Shown here piece after piece: positions 59,781 through 64,000 of a stretch of 64,000 bases of DNA. The notes under the pieces are model-generated. The model ran no database searches. It was given only the letters and a program-made list of their open reading frames with translations, and had not been told where the DNA came from. The position numbers and the translations under genes were made by a program. Each line of letters starts with the position of its first letter. Position 1 is the first letter of the stretch. Source of the stretch: Leishmania mexicana MHOM/GT/2001/U1103 (Eukaryota; Euglenozoa; Kinetoplastea; Trypanosomatida; Trypanosomatidae); contig NC_018318.1 in assembly GCF_000234665.1 (NCBI RefSeq), forward strand, positions 248,001 through 312,000, written 5' to 3'.

Positions 59781-62700
59781 TCACCAGTACGACTGCGGGC
59801 TCAGTGCACCCACTGTAGAGTAGTGGTGATCACACGACGGGGATGACCCGCTCGCGTGTATTTGGGCCCTCCCGTGCTGCTTTAGCTTCCGGCCAACCGA
59901 TGAGGAGAGTGCATGCTCCGGCGAAGGTGCCACCGCCGCCGCCGCGGATGCCACGGCGCTCTCCACGGCAGCAGCGACGGTCGAGTAGGGGAGATGGTGC
60001 CCTAAATACACACGTGAGCTGTCGGCTGGCATCGTGTCGGTGAGACCCTCGAAAACACTGCAGCCGCTCTCTATGCCGGCATCGTCATCGCTGCTGAAGG
60101 TTCGGGGGTGCGATGCCGTGGGCGCCACATCGCCGTCACTTTCTCTTTCAAACGTGTGCTTCAGATCATCATTATCATCGGAGATCTGCACATACCGGCA
60201 CTCATCATCGCTCTCTTCCCCGGCGGGGAGCAGAGCGGCTGGCTGCTGGTGCATAGTTTTGCGGACATCCACCTTTGCCGCTTCCCTGACATTACCGCCA
60301 CCGCCGTTGCTCGCCTGCTGCTGTTGTGGTGGTAACTGCGGCGACGGTGATAACCGGCAATCCTCATCCACCGCCCCACTGCTACGGCTCTGCGGTGTGT
60401 CTGCGTGCTGCTGCTGCTGCAGCACCAGCGCGACATTTTGCAGCTGCAGCACGTCCAAGCAGCGAGGTTTGCGCTGCTGACTAGGACGCTGCCTACCCGT
60501 GCTGCTAACGGCGGCGCACACAACCTGGTCGTTCTCGCCACCCTCTGTGAGGGACAGGGCGCGTGATGACGTTGCAACGCTGCTGCTGCCGTCTAGGGCC
60601 GCTCCTTCCGCAGTCAGGTAGGTGACGGTCTGGTAGAAGGACGGAGCCTCATCCAAGTCACTATCCTTCGCAACAGCGCCGCTGCCACCGTTATGCAGCG
60701 CACTGAGCCCCGAGCATCCAGCGGGGGTATAGGGCATCTCCGGTGCCTCCTCCTTCGTGATGCCTGCCGTGAGCTTCGATAGGTCACCTTTATTCTGTTT
60801 CGACGGCGGTGTCACTGCCAACAGCGGCCTCCGGATGGGGGCTCTGTTTGAACAGCGGCGGCGCTGCGGGTGCTGGGATGGTGGATGCGGAAACCGCTGC
60901 GACCACTCCCTCGACAGGGAGCGACGCGACAGCGGCTGCGGCATCCCCTCTGGTGGGGGCCGACTATTCTCGCGGCGCGCCTTACACGGCGCACTGGCGG
61001 AGCTGCCCCCGCGGAGATGAGGCAGCACGGCACCGGGGAGACACTTGTTCTCGCGGAGGTCCATGAGAGAGAGCGGGGTGCCACGCGCCACGGATGGCTT
61101 ACGCTTGCTCGCCCCAGGCGAGTAGAGAATTCCTGCCGCGGCGTAAGCAGCGGCGGTGTCCCTTCTGATCCCGCCGTCGCCGCGGGTTAGCCCCATGTGC
61201 CTCTTCGCCGAGTGCTTCTTCTTGGTCTTGGAGGGGCTCCGCGCGGAGCTGGTCGCTTCGCCATCATGGCAACGATCATCGGCAGAAAAGCGCAGCGTAG
61301 GCGCGGCTCTCGCACCGTTCGCGTCGGTGCCTTGGTTCAGCTGGGGAAGGCGGAGAGAGAGATCCGGTGGTGTCACACGACACGGCTTTGACGCACGCCC
61401 TGTCGACCTCGCTTTCGTGTCGCCGAATGCGTCTGCCGCGGTGCTGCCGGTCGTCATAGCCACAAGGGCGGAGCGCAGCGACTCTGATTCTTCCTGCTGC
61501 CGCTGCGCCTCTGCACGCCAGTACGCCTCCCCAGCCTGGTGGCTCGCCACTGCCTTCCGCAGCTTCTCTTGCTGCGCTTCGCTGCTCTGCAGCTGCAACT
61601 CATACTTCTTCTCCCTCCCTCGCATCTCGCGTAGAAGCTGCTCGCTCAGCAGGATACCCTCCGTCAGCTCCGCGACGTGGGCCGGGTTCGGGGCCTTCCG
61701 AAGCTCCTCCTGCATCGCCTTGATCTGCTCGCGCATCTCGCGAATAATGAGGGCTGTCGGTGCCTCGTTCAGCCGCGCGTGGTTGACGACACTGCGTGCA
61801 AGCGTGGCGTAACGCAGCGTCGACTCCGTTTCGCTGATGTTCGACGCGCTGGGCGAGACGTTTGCGCACATGACGGTGAGGCTGTTGCCGCCGAGGTTGT
61901 CGGAGAGGACGTACGTCAGCAGGCTCTCCCGGTACGGGATTACAGCACTTTTCTTGGCTTTGCCGCCGCCAGTGAGCGCCTGCGGGTTGCAGCTGCCGCA
62001 GTTGTTTACCAGTCCGTCCAGCACCCGTCGCAGGGTGGAGAGAGAAGCGTTGATGCTGTTTGCCTCTGCAAGGTGTTTGCCGGTGGTCTTGGACTGCGCG
62101 TTGCGCTCGCTGCCGGCCAGATCGACGAGATTGATCTTGCTGCATGCTTCCAGCGCCACTTCGCGCCCCCGCACGCGGCCTCCCGTGTCCTCGCGCCGCG
62201 TCACTTGAAGCTGAAAAATTGCATGCGAGCGGCTTGACTTCGCGTTCATCGCCGTGCTGTACTGCGTGCGCAGCGCGTTGCCGTGCTGAAGAAACGCCTC
62301 GCACTCGGCCCACGTGCTCACTGGTACAGTCGTCAGCCCTTCCACGTAGACGCCCTGTGATGGGTGATGGCGCACCTTGAGCGTGCGGAACTCGCCGCTC
62401 TCCATATCCTTTTTATCGAAGCGGCTGCGGTAGCGCAGGATGGCGTTCTTTGGCCTCTGCGTGAGCAGATCGCGCACCTGCTCGTTGTAGATCTCCATGT
62501 ACGAAAGCTGTAGGACCACTGCCGCAGTCCGCGTGGACGGCGAGGCCGCGCAGCCACCATGGACCTTGGCGTTGAGCATGGCGACTTGCGAGAGAAGTAG
62601 CTGACAGAGTCGCGGGATTAGCCCTGGATGCTGCGCGGTACCCATCATGGTGTACGTTTTACCGCTTCCTGTCTGGCCGTAGGCAAACATGCAGGTGTTA

Positions 62701-63539
62701 TACCCTTGCAGCGCCGCGTCTACCAAGGGGATGGCGAGCTGCTCGTAGATGGCAACCTGCTCTGCCTCTGCCTGCCGCTCTTGCTCCGGTGTGTGTGCCG
62801 AAAGCTGTGGCCACGACGCGCAAGTAGGAGACGCGCCTTCCGTCGTGTTGTCGATGATGTATGGTTCACCACCGGCTGCTCGCGGTACTGAGGTGGAGGA
62901 CAAAGCGAGGCCCCCTGTCAGTCTTGAGTCCAGCTCCACCCTCGGCGTGAAGCTGCTGTAGACGTAATCGTACGTGAAGGCGTTGCGCACCGGTGCCGTC
63001 GCCTTGGTATCCAACGACGATCTCTGCGGATCGAGCAGGACTATGGTTCGTCCGTTGCTCTCAACCTCCACGACGGGTAGCGGCACACCGTCGACGTTGG
63101 GCGACGCCGGAGACACGTCTGGAGGCACACCTCTAAGCTCCTGCGAGGGCGTGGTCCCAGCGTGCGTTGTGCTAACCAACAATGTGGCATTAAGAGACCT
63201 GTGCTCTGGCCCGAACGGCTGCCTCGAGGCTGAGCGCGTGCTACCTTTCCGCCCTGCCGCGGCGTCCCCCCGCTCCTCCGCGGCCGCACGCCCCTCCTGC
63301 CGCCACTGGTGCATCTCTAACTCTGTGAAGGGGCGAATGCGAGCGGCGACAACGATGCGAAAGCCTGTCGCCATATCTCGCCTGACAGGTCCAACGCTCT
63401 TGCTTGCTGCTGCGACAGGGCGGGCATTGGGCAACAACGGCAGGTCGTCCTGGCGAAGGGACTGGCTTACACTAATGCTGCTGATGCCGTTCCCATCATT
63501 GCCGTACAGCGGGCTGCTTGTGCCGCCTACGTCGTTCAT
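59781..63539 (-). CDS. kinesin motor protein with enlarged motor-domain loops
   Basis: Predicted microtubule motor ATPase of 1252 residues with an N-terminal motor domain at about residues 58-590. Motifs seen are VVAARIRPF (63-71), the P-loop GQTGSGKT (288-295), switch I NAKSSRSH (432-439), switch II LVDLAGSE (471-478), NASLSTLRRVLDGL and IPYRESLLTYVLSDNLGGNS. The neck-like segment after ARSVVNHARLNEAPTALIIREMREQIKAMQEEL resembles kinesin-3-type motors. There are two long insertions before the P-loop (about 80-185 and 200-255), so the P-loop sits near residue 290 instead of the usual 90-110. A coiled coil follows at about 600-700, then a 550-residue low-complexity tail. The start at 63539 follows a strong acceptor (AG at 63558-63559), giving a leader of about 18 nt. 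The cargo is unknown. Confidence 0.96.
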   Translation of the reverse strand: MNDVGGTSSPLYGNDGNGISSISVSQSLRQDDLPLLPNARPVAAASKSVGPVRRDMATGFRIVVAARIRPFTELEMHQWRQEGRAAAEERGDAAAGRKGSTRSASRQPFGPEHRSLNATLLVSTTHAGTTPSQELRGVPPDVSPASPNVDGVPLPVVEVESNGRTIVLLDPQRSSLDTKATAPVRNAFTYDYVYSSFTPRVELDSRLTGGLALSSTSVPRAAGGEPYIIDNTTEGASPTCASWPQLSAHTPEQERQAEAEQVAIYEQLAIPLVDAALQGYNTCMFAYGQTGSGKTYTMMGTAQHPGLIPRLCQLLLSQVAMLNAKVHGGCAASPSTRTAAVVLQLSYMEIYNEQVRDLLTQRPKNAILRYRSRFDKKDMESGEFRTLKVRHHPSQGVYVEGLTTVPVSTWAECEAFLQHGNALRTQYSTAMNAKSSRSHAIFQLQVTRREDTGGRVRGREVALEACSKINLVDLAGSERNAQSKTTGKHLAEANSINASLSTLRRVLDGLVNNCGSCNPQALTGGGKAKKSAVIPYRESLLTYVLSDNLGGNSLTVMCANVSPSASNISETESTLRYATLARSVVNHARLNEAPTALIIREMREQIKAMQEELRKAPNPAHVAELTEGILLSEQLLREMRGREKKYELQLQSSEAQQEKLRKAVASHQAGEAYWRAEAQRQQEESESLRSALVAMTTGSTAADAFGDTKARSTGRASKPCRVTPPDLSLRLPQLNQGTDANGARAAPTLRFSADDRCHDGEATSSARSPSKTKKKHSAKRHMGLTRGDGGIRRDTAAAYAAAGILYSPGASKRKPSVARGTPLSLMDLRENKCLPGAVLPHLRGGSSASAPCKARRENSRPPPEGMPQPLSRRSLSREWSQRFPHPPSQHPQRRRCSNRAPIRRPLLAVTPPSKQNKGDLSKLTAGITKEEAPEMPYTPAGCSGLSALHNGGSGAVAKDSDLDEAPSFYQTVTYLTAEGAALDGSSSVATSSRALSLTEGGENDQVVCAAVSSTGRQRPSQQRKPRCLDVLQLQNVALVLQQQQHADTPQSRSSGAVDEDCRLSPSPQLPPQQQQASNGGGGNVREAAKVDVRKTMHQQPAALLPAGEESDDECRYVQISDDNDDLKHTFERESDGDVAPTASHPRTFSSDDDAGIESGCSVFEGLTDTMPADSSRVYLGHHLPYSTVAAAVESAVASAAAAVAPSPEHALSSSVGRKLKQHGRAQIHASGSSPSCDHHYSTVGALSPQSYW

Positions 63540-63557
63540 CGCGACTTAACCGCAGTC

Positions 63558-63594
63558 CTGCAGAGCACGGGTTGAGGGGAGGGAGGGCAGGAGT
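63558..63594 (-). promoter_or_regulatory. trans-splice acceptor region of the kinesin gene
   Basis: On the minus strand CCTGCCCTCCCTCCCCTCAA leads to the first AG at 63558-63559 (TGCAG), 18 nt before the kinesin ATG. Confidence 0.72.
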
Positions 63595-64000
63595 GATCTT
63601 CAGCCAGACGGTGCTACGATTGGCGTGATGTGCCTGTGCGTGTGTGTGTGTGTGGGGAGGGGAGGGAGGGGGAGGAGGAGGACAATGACCCAAGCGACTT
63701 TCTGCTCCCCCTCCTTTACTCCGCCCAGTGCAAAAAACCTTCTGTCTCACTCTAACGGGTGTATGTGTGCGAGCACGGATGACTACTTGTGTGGGTTAGC
63801 TGCGGTGTGTGTGTCTGTGTGTGCGTGCATGCAAACCCGTGAGCCTCCACGACTTGCTTCTCCTTGCAGTTGTGTAGCATGTGGGGTTCGCCCCGGTTTC
63901 ACAGCGGCACAAGGATACGCGAGCATACATGATGGCAACAAGAAAGGACGAGAGGGAGAGTCAGGGCAAAGGGTGTATGGGAACCGTGCTCGACGATGAC
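63595..64000. other. spacer upstream of the kinesin gene
   Basis: TG tract near 63635 and GGGA-rich block. It runs off the window toward the next gene. Confidence 0.6.

Noticed and set aside
1..64000. tRNA, rRNA, snRNA, CRISPR arrays, telomeric repeats and strand-switch regions
   Set aside because: No cloverleaf with a consensus T-loop, no ribosomal sequence, no spaced direct repeats of CRISPR type, no TTAGGG array, and all genes share one strand.

Overview
The window looks like nuclear DNA of a Leishmania-type trypanosomatid. The grounds are intronless GC-rich genes all on one strand, very low-complexity spacers full of (CA)n, (TA)n and poly-G/poly-C tracts, polypyrimidine-AG trans-splice acceptors a few bases upstream of start codons, and a local array of ELO-type fatty acid elongases. 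It also holds SIDER-like and degenerate ingi/L1Tc-like (DIRE) retroposon remnants. From memory, unchecked, L. major carries its ELO array on chromosome 14, which this segment may correspond to. Species is not resolved.

All 12 supported protein genes are on the minus strand, so the window reads as part of one polycistronic unit transcribed from high to low coordinates. In that order they are: a kinesin (59.8-63.5 kb); a basic protein with a YKPP-type repeat tail (56.1-57.4 kb); a 4216-residue low-complexity and coiled-coil protein (40.7-53.3 kb); mitochondrial ribosomal protein bL21m (39.5-40.1 kb); a putative GPI-anchored secreted protein (37.3-38.6 kb); a Rab-like GTPase (33.7-35.0 kb); a 1980-residue zinc-ribbon protein of unknown function (26.8-32.8 kb); and five divergent ELO elongases at 23.9-24.8, 16.3-17.5, 11.8-12.8, 6.1-7.1 and 1.2-2.2 kb.

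The left 26 kb is an accessory-like region. Its elongase genes are separated by spacers of 3.5-6.4 kb that contain microsatellites, a 334-bp nearly identical inverted pair of SIDER-like elements flanking the last two elongases, and a ~2.2 kb decayed non-LTR retrotransposon. The right 37 kb is ordinary core gene content with shorter spacers. A decayed SIDER-like piece lies just 3' of the 1980-residue gene, and a short retroposon relic that retains a 2A-like peptide motif lies upstream of the Rab-like gene.

The elongases should act together in the ER condensing step of fatty acid elongation. The other genes are not visibly linked to that pathway, as is normal for trypanosomatid polycistrons. 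No tRNA, rRNA, CRISPR array, operon-type promoter or prokaryotic feature was seen.
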